Source of the DNA: Phormidium tenue FACHB-1052
GTDB taxonomy: Bacteria > Cyanobacteriota > Cyanobacteriia > Phormidesmidales > Phormidesmidaceae
Reading direction: 5' to 3'
NCBI RefSeq assembly: GCF_014696675.1
Contig: NZ_JACJQN010000023.1
Span: 1 to 64,000 of the forward strand
DNA: 64,000 nucleotides
The notes beneath the pieces are model-generated. The model was not told the DNA's origin. It did not search any database and saw only the letters and a list, made by a program, of their open reading frames with translations. Made by a program: the position numbers and the translations under genes. Below, one piece after another: positions 24,531 to 34,084 of the stretch; position 1 is the stretch's first letter; each line of letters begins with the position of its first letter.

Positions 24531-25371
24531 CTTCCAATTCGCAGGTTAAATAAGCTAGTTTTTCTAAAATCTCGGTTCGTCTTTGGAGCTAATGCAGGCA
24601 GAATTCAGGTAAAACTCTATGTTTTGCGCAGTTATCCATTGAAAACGACGATCATTTATTTTCGATTTTGAAAAATCTTCGCTCTTAGCCATCACCTCAA
24701 GCATCGCTAAGGATCTTCAGGTGATGGCTGTCACCCTCAGAATAGGAGGTTTGTTTCCATTAGCAACATCCCTTTCGGTAGAATTTTGAAGAACCAAAAG
24801 TAATGTATCTGCGCTATTCAAGCTGTTATTGCTAGCGTTAATTGCTCAACTAGGTTGACGAGAGTTGCTATCTGCAGGAAATTGAGTCACACATCTGATC
24901 TACAGCAATGCGTTGAATATCAACGGTTTCAGCAGTTGCTAGAGCATCGTCTCCCCAAAAATGACCGATGGTTTTTCGCTCTCGATAATGGCCAATCTTG
25001 GTTTCCTAGATGCGATCGCTTGCCTTTGATGCCTTTTTCGTGCCCTAGCCCCCAGTCCAATTGGTTACTGCGTAAGCAATTACTTCTAGAGTTAGAGGAA
25101 TCAGCCGCTACTTTTTATTAATTTGTTAGGTTAAGTCTAGGGATTCATTGACAATCTTTACAGAGATTATTACCCATTAATAGCAGATTCATTTTCTAAA
25201 GACTTGATCAGTTTCTTTTACGGCCTTAATAACTAAAAAATGAACGCAAAAGATCTGTGCATTAACTTCTGCTCTTTGAAGTTGAGTTAGTTTCCATTAC
25301 GCCAAGCAGAATTCTTTGGATGCGAAAGCTTCAAAGACGGTTGAAAATGCCATTCAAATACGGAGAACACC
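24531..25371. promoter_or_regulatory. Intergenic region upstream of the glycosyltransferase operon
   Basis: The segment is AT-rich and probably holds the promoter of the minus-strand operon. A long hairpin is formed by AGCCATCACCT (24687-24697) and AGGTGATGGCT (24719-24729), perfect over 11 bp with a partly pairing 21-base loop, suggesting a leader RNA structure. No strong gene is seen apart from the doubtful frame at 24855-25121. Confidence 0.4.
24855..25121 (+). CDS. Doubtful small hypothetical protein
   Basis: An 88-residue plus-strand frame (MTRVAICRKLSHTSDLQQCV... ending LLELEESAATFY) has an amphipathic end and no family I recognise. The composition is plausible for protein, but there is no clear ribosome-binding site or neighbour support. 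It could be real or chance. Confidence 0.3.
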   Translation: MTRVAICRKLSHTSDLQQCVEYQRFQQLLEHRLPKNDRWFFALDNGQSWFPRCDRLPLMPFSCPSPQSNWLLRKQLLLELEESAATFY

Positions 25372-25929
25372 ATACCTGAGAAACCATTAATTTTAGTAAC
25401 TGGAGGGGCCGGATATATTGGTTCCCATGCAGCTCTGGCTTTGCAGCAGGCAGGGTATGACCTGTTGGTGCTGGAAACTTGTCGAATGGGCACCAGGAGC
25501 TTGTGGAGCAGGCGTTGCAGGTCAAGGTGGTAGTGGGCGACATTAGCGATCGCCCCTCCTTGATCACCTTTTTTCCACCTATCCCATTGCCGCTGTCATG
25601 CACTTTGCTGCCTACATTGCCGTCGGGGAATCGGTCACCAATCCTGGCAAATATTACCGCAACAATGTGGCCGGAACATTAACGCTTTTGGAGGCCATGG
25701 TGGCGGCTTCATGGTGGAGCGGATGCTGGCAGATTTTGATGTCGCCTATGGGCTAAAGTCGGTTCTCTTTCGCTACTTCAATGCGGCAGGCGCTGATCCA
25801 CATGGACGATTGGGCGAAGACCATGCGCCGGAGACCCACCTCCTTCCGCGCCATTCTCACCCATGCATGGCAATGGCATCAGCAACAACACGGGAGCGAT
25901 CGCCCCTGATTGCCGCCGTTACTAGGTAG
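25372..25929 (+). pseudogene. galE: Decayed UDP-glucose 4-epimerase
   Basis: The pieces of GalE are spread over three frames: KPLILVTGGAGYIGSHAALA at about 25381, SNGHQELVEQALQVKVVVGD near 25487, then [20 protein letters not shown] near 25590 and [20 protein letters not shown] near 25752, ending with a scrap of the C-terminal helix. About 100 codons between the YRNNVAGT block and MVERML are deleted, including the catalytic YxxxK. The initial codon looks like ATA where ATG would be expected. It cannot make enzyme. The Leloir genes galT and galK nearby are intact. Confidence 0.88.
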
Positions 25930-25947
25930 CAGACAGCCGGGACGGCT

Positions 25948-26005
25948 ATCCCACAAGAGCTTCCCTAGAATTCTCAAACCTCAAATGACCACCTGATTGT
26001 GGGAT
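25948..26005 (-). terminator. Possible 3' hairpin after the galactose gene run
   Basis: ATCCCACAA (25948-25956) and TTGTGGGAT (25997-26005) are perfect inverted copies 40 bases apart, just downstream of the last minus-strand gene of the galactose run. The loop is long and there is no T-run, so a terminator role is tentative. Confidence 0.25.
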
Positions 26006-26024
26006 GGGCTTCTGGCCTGTCCAT

Positions 26025-26363
26025 TTACCATCGAACGGTCAGCACGACAGAGTCTGCTTCTGCATGCCAGCAGTGGGCAATGCCGGGTAGCCAGAGGGCA
26101 TAATCTCCCTGGGTCGCTAGCACCATTTCGCCATCAGGAAACTGTAGGCAAAAGCGACCGCTAATCAGAACGGAGAGAGTTGTGGTTTCAGCCGGGTCTG
26201 TCCATTGGTCGCGGCGATCGCCCTCTTTGTGAACTCCCCATTTCACTTCGACCGCCGAACTTGAGCGGGGACTGATAGATGGGGTGATAAACGAGCCGAC
26301 AAACCATCCCCGCCGTTCTTCCCCATCGCTATAGGCGTTACCTATAGTTACGTTTGTTAGCAT
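26025..26363 (-). CDS. Cupin-like small protein
   Basis: The 112-residue protein (MLTNVTIGNAYSDGEERR...) has a beta-rich pattern with LSVLISGRFCLQFPDGEM and GDYALWLPGIAHCWHAEADS, matching the two-motif cupin barrel, including a late H-x-W-H stretch that could bind metal. It is the last gene of the galactose run, nine bases after the GH43 gene stop. It probably binds a small ligand or isomerises a sugar; I cannot be more specific. Confidence 0.65.
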   Translation of the reverse strand: MLTNVTIGNAYSDGEERRGWFVGSFITPSISPRSSSAVEVKWGVHKEGDRRDQWTDPAETTTLSVLISGRFCLQFPDGEMVLATQGDYALWLPGIAHCWHAEADSVVLTVRW

Positions 26364-26372
26364 GCCAATACC

Positions 26373-27434
26373 CTAGCTAAAGTCAATTCCTGCAATGTCT
26401 TGGGGTGTCCAGGTTGGGCCATGGCAGCGGGGGCCTGCTGCGGTCCAGAGCAGCCGATCGATGCACATCCGCCGTGCCGTCATCGCTGGATCCCAAGCAT
26501 GGTAAACCAGGTATTCGGTTGAGTTGTCAGGATGCAAGGCGATCGAGTTATGGCCGGGGCCTAAAACGTAGCCGGGATGCGATCGCAACACCCGTGGCCC
26601 CTGGTCATTTCCAGTATCCGAATAGGGGCCTAGAACGTGATCGGCCACGCCATAGTCAACCCCGTAGCTGTCTGTTTCCCACCGTCCACCGCTGTAAAAG
26701 CAGTAGTAGCGATTGCCCTGTTTACGCACACAAGGACCTTCTAAGGTGTGCCAATCGTAAATGCCGCCATACATGGGGCGATCGGCCAAAAACCGCTGCC
26801 AGTCGTGCCGCGCCCGCAGAACAACTCTGGGTTCTCCAGCCAGGGTGGTCATGGTTGAGAGGCGATCGACCACCAGGGCCGTGCCCGCCCGCACCCCCGA
26901 TTGCGCATCTAAAAAATCCTGAGCATAGAAGAGATACCACTGCCCATCATCATCCCGAAAGGGGCTGGGATCAATGGCAAACGAACAGGAATTGGGATCG
27001 ACTAACGACTCACCAACGTCCTGAAAAGGCCCGAGGGGGTCAATACTGGTGGCGACCCGCAGCTGATGGTTTTTATCCTCATGCCCTACGGAGTAGTAAA
27101 GATAGAAGATGCCGTCGTGGTAAGCCACTTCCGGTGCCCAAAAACTATCCCCTAAGGCAGGATCAGGCCGCAGTAGGGCATTTCTGGCAGGCTGCCACTG
27201 GATCAAATCCTCAGAGGTCAGGAGTGGAAAAACTCGCCGATTGTGCAGCTCATCCACGTCAACCGCCGCTTCCGCTGGCCCCGTACCGATCGCATAATAA
27301 ATTCCCTGGTACTGCCACACAAATGGATCGGCAAAATACTCTGGGTAAACCGGATTGGTATAGGTTCGCGGAGCCATTGTTGAACCGGGGCTAGGTTTAG
27401 CGGTCGCAGGAAGTAGCAAGCAGCAAGTAACCAC
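26373..27434 (-). CDS. Family 43 glycoside hydrolase
   Basis: The 353-residue protein has the five-bladed beta-propeller pattern of GH43 enzymes: TNPVYPEYFADPFVW with the catalytic-base Asp, DSFWAPEVAYHDGIFYLYYS, AIDPSPFRDDDGQWYLFYAQ with the pKa-modulating Asp, and TLEGPCVRKQGNRYYCFYSG with the likely acid Glu, then GPGHNSIALHPD. The family cleaves arabinose, xylose or galactose side chains. The predicted GTG start at 27434 adds a hydrophobic stretch that could be part of a secretion signal; an ATG at 27377 (MAPRTYTNP) would give a cytoplasmic 334-residue form. It is close to the PhyH gene upstream and the cupin downstream. Confidence 0.85.
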   Translation of the reverse strand: MVTCCLLLPATAKPSPGSTMAPRTYTNPVYPEYFADPFVWQYQGIYYAIGTGPAEAAVDVDELHNRRVFPLLTSEDLIQWQPARNALLRPDPALGDSFWAPEVAYHDGIFYLYYSVGHEDKNHQLRVATSIDPLGPFQDVGESLVDPNSCSFAIDPSPFRDDDGQWYLFYAQDFLDAQSGVRAGTALVVDRLSTMTTLAGEPRVVLRARHDWQRFLADRPMYGGIYDWHTLEGPCVRKQGNRYYCFYSGGRWETDSYGVDYGVADHVLGPYSDTGNDQGPRVLRSHPGYVLGPGHNSIALHPDNSTEYLVYHAWDPAMTARRMCIDRLLWTAAGPRCHGPTWTPQDIAGIDFS

Positions 27435-27467
27435 CTCCGTCGGTCGCTAACCTCGCATCCCTCGCGA

Positions 27468-28274
27468 CTAATATTCGAACTTCACGTAGGTTTCCGTAGC
27501 GTTGTCGGATAACCGTTCTACAGTGTTGCACCGGAGCAACTGCTGCCGCTCTGGCGATAGCCCATTGTAATAGTCTTGCTCCAGAGTTAAATCTACCTTG
27601 TGGGTGTGAAGCCAGTGCATGACATACCCCATCACCACCATGGGGCGGGGTTCAGGAGTGTGGTTGGGGGTGCCCCGGTGAAGAGCCAAGGGCGATCGCA
27701 CCATCACATCCCCCGGCTGCATATGAAATTGCTCCATCGCAATTTCGCCCGCGCGAAGTTTGACCAACCCTGCTTCGCGAGACATCCCATGGGTGCCCCG
27801 CGCCATCTCAAAGGGGCCGTTGTCAGCGGTGACTTCAACCAAGGGAAAGTTGACCGCCAAAGCATAGAGCGGTGTCACAATCTGGTCAGAAAATAGGGGG
27901 CGAAAGTCGCGGTGAATCTCCTGATATTCAGACCCCTGCATGGGAATATCGGCGGCCAATTGTACCAGCTTGTATTCTTGGTAAAAGACGCGATCGAGGA
28001 TGCCCAGAATGGTTGAGTTAGCGAAAACGTTAGTGTCGGCAAAGGGCGCGACCCAGGGCAAGGTCACATAGCCACGGGCGGTGCCTCTGGGGGCAACACC
28101 ACCGGGTTGTTGCTGCCGCTTCTGGAATAAGGCATCAAAGGCGGCTTTCCATGCGTCAATCAGGGCGCGATCAAATAGTCCACGAATGATGCAAATTCCA
28201 TCTCGATTTAAGTCTTCCGCAAACTGATCTAAATCTGTTGAATTAAATGTTGTTGTAGAGCTGCTCTGAATCAT
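27468..28274 (-). CDS. Phytanoyl-CoA dioxygenase (PhyH) family protein
   Basis: The 268-residue protein belongs to the Fe(II)/2-oxoglutarate oxygenase superfamily. The metal triad is visible: His121 and Asp123 in EIHRDFRP and a distal His near 200 in PLALHRGTPNHTPEPR, whose Arg would bind 2-oxoglutarate. The N-terminal strand is DGICIIRGLFDRALIDAW. The substrate is unknown; within a galactose/polysaccharide cluster it may hydroxylate a sugar or small metabolite. It is 33 bp upstream of the GH43 gene on the same strand. Confidence 0.85.
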   Translation of the reverse strand: MIQSSSTTTFNSTDLDQFAEDLNRDGICIIRGLFDRALIDAWKAAFDALFQKRQQQPGGVAPRGTARGYVTLPWVAPFADTNVFANSTILGILDRVFYQEYKLVQLAADIPMQGSEYQEIHRDFRPLFSDQIVTPLYALAVNFPLVEVTADNGPFEMARGTHGMSREAGLVKLRAGEIAMEQFHMQPGDVMVRSPLALHRGTPNHTPEPRPMVVMGYVMHWLHTHKVDLTLEQDYYNGLSPERQQLLRCNTVERLSDNATETYVKFEY

Positions 28275-28442
28275 CTTTTAATTCGCTTGAAGGGAGAATA
28301 GGGATTAATCTTGCTGCTGAAGATTGACAAACAACGCAAAATTTAACCCTCGCTGATCTTTATTTCCCCACTGGCAGAGGCGCTATGGATGTGATCCTAC
28401 AGATTCTTCAAGAATCTCAATTTCTCCTGCTACACCCATGCT

Positions 28443-29501
28443 CTAGCTAACAAGAATACGTCCCTGGTTGCCGGTGTAGTTGTATTGTTCGAGGGTGGAT
28501 TTGGCGATCGCGTCCCCTTTACCCTCAGCCACCAGGGCAACGCAGGCCCCGCCAAATCCGGCTCCAGTGAGGCGGGCACCAAAAACGTCGGGAGTGGTTT
28601 GAAGAATATCCACCAGAGCATCGAGGGCAGGGACAGAAACTTCGTAGTCATCTCGCAGGCTGGCATGGGAGTCGTTCATCAGTTTCCCAAAGGCTTCGGG
28701 AGTGATGCCTTCCAGGGCTTTTAACACTCGGTTGTTTTCAGTGATCACGTGCCGAGCCCGCTGACGCAGTGGGTCAAGTAATGCCTCGGCTTGCTGAGGA
28801 TCAGTAACGTCTCGCAGGGCTTTAACACCCAGATGTTGAGCAGCGGCTTCGCACTCGGCTCGGCGCTGGTTGTAGCCGCTGGTGGCCAGCGATCGCGCCA
28901 CACCACTGTCGATCACGACCATCTCTGCGCCTTCAGGAAAGGGCAAAATTTGGCGATCGAGGGTGCGGGTATCGAGGAACAGCATGTGTTCCGTATCGGC
29001 CAGGCTGGAGGCCATCTGGTCTAGTATGCCGCAGCTCACCCCGGCATACTGGATTTCGGCCTGCTGGCCAAACTGGGCAATTTGCACATCGTCTAGCGGC
29101 AGGTCGAGGAGCGATCGCAGCCCTCTCAGGGTGGCCACCTCCAGCGCTGCACTGCTGGACAGCCCAGAACCGATCGGGACGGACGATGTGACGAAAATAT
29201 TCAGGGTTGGAATTTTGTGGCCAGCCGTTTCCAAGACCCGAATGCAGCCGTCAACGTAGCTGGCAAAGCCCTGGGGATTGGCCCCAGCAGGGTCGAGGTC
29301 AACCCGCTCCTCCAATTCGGCAGAGTAGAAATGGTGGCGATCATCGGGGCTCAAGCCAATAGCCACGGTGGTGTGTTGGGGAATGGCGGTGGGCAGCACA
29401 AACCCATCGTTGTAGTCGGTGTGTTCACCCAGCAGATTCACCCGTCCGGGGGCACGGGCTTCAACGTCGGGGGCGGTATTGAAAATTTGCCTGTAGTCCA
29501 T
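28443..29501 (-). CDS. galK: Galactokinase
   Basis: The 352-residue GHMP kinase phosphorylates galactose at C1 using ATP, the first Leloir step. The signature PGRVNLLGEHTDYNDG lies near residues 19-34, the ATP-binding motif PIGSGLSSSAALEVA near 110, and the third motif ARLTGAGFGGACVALV near the C-terminus. Asp in CGILDQMAS is the expected catalytic base. It starts two bases after the stop of the M24-like gene, so the pair is coupled, and belongs to the same run as galT. Confidence 0.96.
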   Translation of the reverse strand: MDYRQIFNTAPDVEARAPGRVNLLGEHTDYNDGFVLPTAIPQHTTVAIGLSPDDRHHFYSAELEERVDLDPAGANPQGFASYVDGCIRVLETAGHKIPTLNIFVTSSVPIGSGLSSSAALEVATLRGLRSLLDLPLDDVQIAQFGQQAEIQYAGVSCGILDQMASSLADTEHMLFLDTRTLDRQILPFPEGAEMVVIDSGVARSLATSGYNQRRAECEAAAQHLGVKALRDVTDPQQAEALLDPLRQRARHVITENNRVLKALEGITPEAFGKLMNDSHASLRDDYEVSVPALDALVDILQTTPDVFGARLTGAGFGGACVALVAEGKGDAIAKSTLEQYNYTGNQGRILVS

Positions 29502-29503
29502 GG

Positions 29504-30607
29504 TTAACGCTCCAGGGGAATTGGTCGGAGCCGTCCGGCAACATCCTGGTGGGGAAACTGAGGATCAAAACTCAGATTCTCCAAACAGTTATCCGGATGC
29601 AAAATAAAGGTATCTTCAACCTTTGCCCTCGGAATGCTGGGGTTCCAAGCCAGAATCGTGGGGGCCGCGAGGCGATCGCTCGTCTCTGCGGTAGCGATCA
29701 CCTCCCGCGCCCCATAGCCAGCCGTTCCCCCCTGGTGGTGTTCTCGAATCGCGTCGGGAAAACCGTGCTGTTCATAGGCTGTTGCTAGAGCGTGATAAAT
29801 GTCATTCAGCGGTGCATCTACCTGGGAATGATTTAGGGCAACGGCTTCAATCTCAGCAATGGTGCGATGGCGTTGTTGATCCGACTCCGACAATTTTTCA
29901 AAGAAAACAAAGCGGGTCAGGCTGACAATCAGCCCATGACCGCGCGCACAAAATACCAGCATCGCCTGTCGTCCCAGGGTTTCACCGCTGGGCAGGGGAT
30001 GGCGGTAGAGGGGGAGGCGGCGATCGCCTGCGGCTAACGTCAACACCGGATGTAGCCCTCTAGACCACATGGCTTCTGCGCCTGCCCCCGCCAGTTGATA
30101 CTCCGTCCAGGTCGGCTGGGCCTGAGTCAAAACCTCGGTCATCGCTTCGCTGGCCAGCCGTCCCACCTGACGATAGCGATCTAATTCGCTGGGCAACATG
30201 ACCCATCGATGCTGAGTAAGAGATGCAGGCAGGGCCGCTTCAGTAGCCCCCCCCGATGGCTTGTCGCTCAACACCTGGCCGGCCTGGGTCGCTTCCTCGA
30301 CAAAGGCTTGTCGCTCAGAACCTTGTGCCCACGGGCTGACCTGAAGTTTGTAGGGAGAACCTTTTGGCAGTTCCTCATCCTTTAGCCGCTGGGCTTCGAT
30401 TTCATCGGTCAGAACCCAGGCATCGGTCGGGGTCACCAGCACCTCAGCCACCCCCGTCTCAGCCGCCAGCAGCACAGTATTGGCCCCCCCAGCCGTCGCC
30501 CAGGCAAACCAGTCAGTTCCCCGCAGGCAAATTCCTGCGGCGTTTGTTTCTTGGAGCGTGTGCCGCAGAACGGCCAATTTTTCAGAAATTTCTTCTAACC
30601 GATTCAT
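29504..30607 (-). CDS. M24 (Xaa-Pro aminopeptidase-like) protein lacking metal ligands
   Basis: The 367-residue protein has the creatinase-like N-terminal domain and the pita-bread fold of M24 peptidases (GRLASEAMTEVLTQAQPTWT, HHQGGTAGYGAREV, AKVEDTFILHPD). In active enzymes a GxxxxGYxxDxTR block supplies the first two metal ligands; here the equivalent stretch is ARGHGLIVSLTRFVFF with no Asp. The expected Glu of the EPGIY-type segment is Asn in WNPSIP, while the final Glu in VEDT is kept. It is therefore probably non-peptidase, perhaps a binding or structural role. It sits between galT and galK, two bases before galK. Confidence 0.78.
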   Translation of the reverse strand: MNRLEEISEKLAVLRHTLQETNAAGICLRGTDWFAWATAGGANTVLLAAETGVAEVLVTPTDAWVLTDEIEAQRLKDEELPKGSPYKLQVSPWAQGSERQAFVEEATQAGQVLSDKPSGGATEAALPASLTQHRWVMLPSELDRYRQVGRLASEAMTEVLTQAQPTWTEYQLAGAGAEAMWSRGLHPVLTLAAGDRRLPLYRHPLPSGETLGRQAMLVFCARGHGLIVSLTRFVFFEKLSESDQQRHRTIAEIEAVALNHSQVDAPLNDIYHALATAYEQHGFPDAIREHHQGGTAGYGAREVIATAETSDRLAAPTILAWNPSIPRAKVEDTFILHPDNCLENLSFDPQFPHQDVAGRLRPIPLER

Positions 30608-30677
30608 GGCACAAATTGCCTGGTTTAGGGGTTGATAAGGAATTAAAGCTACAGCAAATTACTTGTCAAACGTCCTC

Positions 30678-31778
30678 TCATACATGCGTAACTTCTTCCA
30701 ATTCAACGTTGACGGCCTGTAATTCCTTGGCTTTTTCTTCCGGCAGCGAGTCATTGGCAAACATACCCGCCGCCAGTTCTGTTCCGGCTAAATACTTGAG
30801 CCGATCTGCCGTGCGATAGGGCGGATAAAACTGGGCGTGAAGGTGCCATTCTGGGTGCGCCTCCCCATTCACAGGCGCTTGAAACCAGGCCATCAAGTAG
30901 GGAAATGGACGCTGCCACAATCCGTCATACTTCAGGGTCACCGTCTTGAGCGCTCTGGCTAAGCTCGCCCGTTGCTCGGCGGTTAGATCTAGAAATGTGG
31001 CAACGGGATGAATTGGGGCAATCCACACCTCGTAGGCATAGCGCGCGCACACGGGAACAAAGGCGATCGCCCAATCATCCCGATACAAAATCCGCTGATC
31101 GTCCTCAATTTCCGCCTGAATCAAATCCTCCAGCAAGCCCCGCTGATGCTGCTGGTAATACTCCTGCTGGCACGTCCCCATCCGAGCCGGAACCGGAGGC
31201 ACAAAGGGATAGGCATAAATTTGTCCGTGGGGATGGTGTAGCGTCACCCCCACCTCAACCCCTTTGTTCTCAAAGGGCAGCACGTATTGAATTTGGGAGT
31301 GCTGGCTAATGGCCCGGGTGCGATCGCCCCACACCTCAAACAGCAGCTCAATATGATCCAGCGGTAGCGAACTCAGCGCCGCCTGCGGATCTTGGGTAAA
31401 CACCACCACCTCACAGACACCGTTGGCGGGCACCGTATCGACAATTTCATGCGGAGCGTCCGCCGCGGTCGGCGTCAGCGACGGAAAGCGATTCTCAAAC
31501 ACCGCAATGTCGTAGTTGCCCTGGGGCAGCTCGGTAGGAAACTGCGGATCTTTGGTGGGAGCCAGCGGATTATATTCTGGGGGCGGCATGAATGTCCGCC
31601 CCTGGCGATGGCTGGCATAGGCCACCCACTCCCCCCGCAGGGGATGCCAGCGGAGGTGGGGATTGGCCTGAACGGGTTCACTGCTCGGACTAGGCGCAGT
31701 TATTCCCGCCGCAATGGGTGACCGGCTGTACAGGGTGAGGTTGCGCCCATCTGGCTTCAAGAGCGTCTGAGAGTGCAT
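30678..31778 (-). CDS. galT: Galactose-1-phosphate uridylyltransferase
   Basis: The 366-residue enzyme swaps UMP between UDP-glucose and galactose-1-phosphate. The catalytic HPH triad is in [14 protein letters not shown], and the N-terminal substrate blocks are [20 protein letters not shown] and [16 protein letters not shown]. The C-terminal half keeps [13 protein letters not shown] and [11 protein letters not shown]. The ATG at 31778 lies 89 bases inside the end of the GH2 gene; the conserved [10 protein letters not shown] follows about 42 residues later, so the N-terminus carries a short extension or the start is later. Confidence 0.95.
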   Translation of the reverse strand: MHSQTLLKPDGRNLTLYSRSPIAAGITAPSPSSEPVQANPHLRWHPLRGEWVAYASHRQGRTFMPPPEYNPLAPTKDPQFPTELPQGNYDIAVFENRFPSLTPTAADAPHEIVDTVPANGVCEVVVFTQDPQAALSSLPLDHIELLFEVWGDRTRAISQHSQIQYVLPFENKGVEVGVTLHHPHGQIYAYPFVPPVPARMGTCQQEYYQQHQRGLLEDLIQAEIEDDQRILYRDDWAIAFVPVCARYAYEVWIAPIHPVATFLDLTAEQRASLARALKTVTLKYDGLWQRPFPYLMAWFQAPVNGEAHPEWHLHAQFYPPYRTADRLKYLAGTELAAGMFANDSLPEEKAKELQAVNVELEEVTHV

Positions 31779-33687
31779 GTTCTATCTGAGCCTGGGCTAC
31801 TTTTGTAGACTCTTGCAGCATAGACGGGGCATCCTCTCCTATCCCCCTACCTAAAGTGGCAAATGCGATCGCTTCAATGGGAAATTTCGGCGTGCGATCG
31901 ATAGTCAATAGCCCATTGGCCTCCTGGAAGGTATCCGTCAGTTGGGTGTAGCAGAAACCGCTAAATATTTCCACCTGATTCACCGTTTGCAGCAGCGCCG
32001 CATATTGCCGATGAAACTCCAGCGCATTGTCTGAGCGCGCATACCCCCAGGTGTTGCTCTGTTCTTCGGGTTTGGTACAGGCAATGCCGCCAAACTCCGT
32101 CAGCATAATGGGTTGACCTTGATGGGGATAACCATCCAGGGTCAGCACCCGTCCACCGGGACGCTGGCGATCGAATAGGTCACTCAGCTTGACCTCAGGC
32201 CCATAGCGCTTCGCCAAACTGTGGGAGTTGGTGTCGTAATCATGAATGGCCAGAATATCCGTCGCCGTACTTTCCCAGCCATCATTACCAATCACGGGTC
32301 TGGTAGGATCGAGGGTTTTGGTCAGGTGATATAACGCCTGAACATAATGGCGATGGGCCGAGGTTGCGGTCAGGTCAGGGACTCCCCACGACTCGTTGAA
32401 GGGCACCCAAACAACCACACAAGGATGACTGGCATCCCGCTCGATCACCTCCGTCCACTCTTTCGTGAGCCGTTCTACCGCCTTGGGGCTAAAGCGGTAG
32501 GCACTGGGCATTTCTTCCCAGACCATCAGCCCCAGTACGTCGGCCCAGTAAAGGAAGCGAGGATCTTCAATTTTCTGGTGCTTACGCACACCGTTGAAGC
32601 CCATTTGCTTGACCAGTTCCACATCCCGGCGCAGGGCTTCGTCGGAAGGGGGGGTCATCAGCGTGTCTTCCCAGTAGCCCTGATCGAGCACCAATCGCAG
32701 GTAGTAGGGATGCCCGTTGAGCATGAAGCGATCGCGCTGAATATCAACCGTCCGCATGGCGGTATAGGAAGTCACCTCATCCACCAACTGCCCCTGACAC
32801 CAGAGTTGAATCTGGGCATCAATCAGCGTCGGTTTCTCAGGACTCCACAGCAATGTATTGCGATAGTCATCAATTCCGGGGTCAGACAGGGCAATGCGGC
32901 GGTGAATTTCACCATTCAGCACCTCATACATGTCGTTGACTAGCAGTTGATTGCCCGCCGTCAACCGCACCTTCAAGTGCATTTCCTTTTGCAGGTCACC
33001 GGAGACAAATCCTTCAAAGCCGATTTCCCAGCGCTCAAAATGGGGTGTCCATTTAATGCGATCGATATAGGTAGCGGGAACGTTTTCCAGCCACACCGTC
33101 TGCCAGATGCCGCTGGTGCGAGGATACCAGATGCTGTGGGGCTCCCGCTGCCAGTCCTGCTTACCCCGGGGTTTTGCCAGGTCGTAGGGGTCATCTTCGG
33201 CCCATAGGGTTACCGTCTGCATACCATCGGGGCGCAATACAGAAGTAATGTCCATGGAGAAAGGGGTGTGCCCGCCCTCGTGGTCAATCATGAACTGGCC
33301 ATTTACCCATACCCGCGCCCGATAATCGACGGCCCCAAAGTGAAGCAGGACGCGTTGGCCTATGGCCGGTTTTTGACCATCGCCTTCCACCGATACCTCA
33401 AACTCTCGCTCGTACCAGCAATTTGGATGAAACCCCGTGTCATGAATCCCACTGCGGATAGATTCAGGAGCGAATGGAACTTTGATATCGTGACCCCACG
33501 ATGTAACATCACCGGGTCGTGCATAGGCCCCTTCGTCATCGTAGGTAAACTTCCAGGTGCCATCCAGGGAAGTCCACTGAGAACGCTTTAGCTGAGGACG
33601 GGGATATCCTGAGCTTGCCTGCGCCTGAAGGGCAGGTGTCAAGTCGCAGGGATACTCTTCTTCCAGACATTTACCAAAGAACTTCAT
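31690..33687 (-). CDS. Family 2 glycoside hydrolase (beta-galactosidase-like)
   Basis: The 665-residue enzyme has the jelly-roll, immunoglobulin and TIM-barrel order of GH2: SLDGTWKFTYDDEG and LLHFGAVDYRARVWVNGQ in the sugar-binding domain, then PYYLRLVLDQGYWEDTLMTP, the acid/base Glu in VVVWVPFNESWGVPD and the nucleophile Glu in PIMLTEFGGIACT. It most likely releases galactose, which galK and galT then process. ATG 33687 (MKFFGKCLEEEYP) is preferred; a longer frame to 33816 adds unlikely sequence. The C-terminus overlaps galT by 89 bp. Confidence 0.88.
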   Translation of the reverse strand: MKFFGKCLEEEYPCDLTPALQAQASSGYPRPQLKRSQWTSLDGTWKFTYDDEGAYARPGDVTSWGHDIKVPFAPESIRSGIHDTGFHPNCWYEREFEVSVEGDGQKPAIGQRVLLHFGAVDYRARVWVNGQFMIDHEGGHTPFSMDITSVLRPDGMQTVTLWAEDDPYDLAKPRGKQDWQREPHSIWYPRTSGIWQTVWLENVPATYIDRIKWTPHFERWEIGFEGFVSGDLQKEMHLKVRLTAGNQLLVNDMYEVLNGEIHRRIALSDPGIDDYRNTLLWSPEKPTLIDAQIQLWCQGQLVDEVTSYTAMRTVDIQRDRFMLNGHPYYLRLVLDQGYWEDTLMTPPSDEALRRDVELVKQMGFNGVRKHQKIEDPRFLYWADVLGLMVWEEMPSAYRFSPKAVERLTKEWTEVIERDASHPCVVVWVPFNESWGVPDLTATSAHRHYVQALYHLTKTLDPTRPVIGNDGWESTATDILAIHDYDTNSHSLAKRYGPEVKLSDLFDRQRPGGRVLTLDGYPHQGQPIMLTEFGGIACTKPEEQSNTWGYARSDNALEFHRQYAALLQTVNQVEIFSGFCYTQLTDTFQEANGLLTIDRTPKFPIEAIAFATLGRGIGEDAPSMLQESTKVAQAQIEHALSDALEARWAQPHPVQPVTHCGGNNCA

Positions 33688-34084
33688 GGGGTCTAACCAA
33701 ACTGGTTCTGTTGAGGTTGCCCTCTTATCGTTCCCTATATAACCCCATTCTGACAGGCAGGAGAGCAGGTCAGCAGAGCAGATATTAAAAGCCGAGGCTT
33801 GTGACGCTAGATCCAACAGCCTTGCCGTCTGCGCACAAATCTAAATTGACTAACCAAGCTGAGTGAGGGGAACGACTGGCATCCTCTAACCACGCTTTAT
33901 GATCCAGAATTCTAACAACACTTTTTCTCAACAGCAGGAGAGAATTCTCAATAAGCCTCGCTGTTTTGCGCCCTTGCCGTTGCCGCTCTAAATCGCTGCA
34001 ACAGCAAGGGCGCGTAACTATGATCGCCAAGTATTGAAGGCATTCGTGGTCAGTTTTTTGGCGTTGCTGATCAGCCGTATGATT
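33688..34084. other. Gene-free stretch upstream of the GH2 gene
   Basis: Probably the promoter region of the galactose run. Antisense frames here have no family features. Confidence 0.35.
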
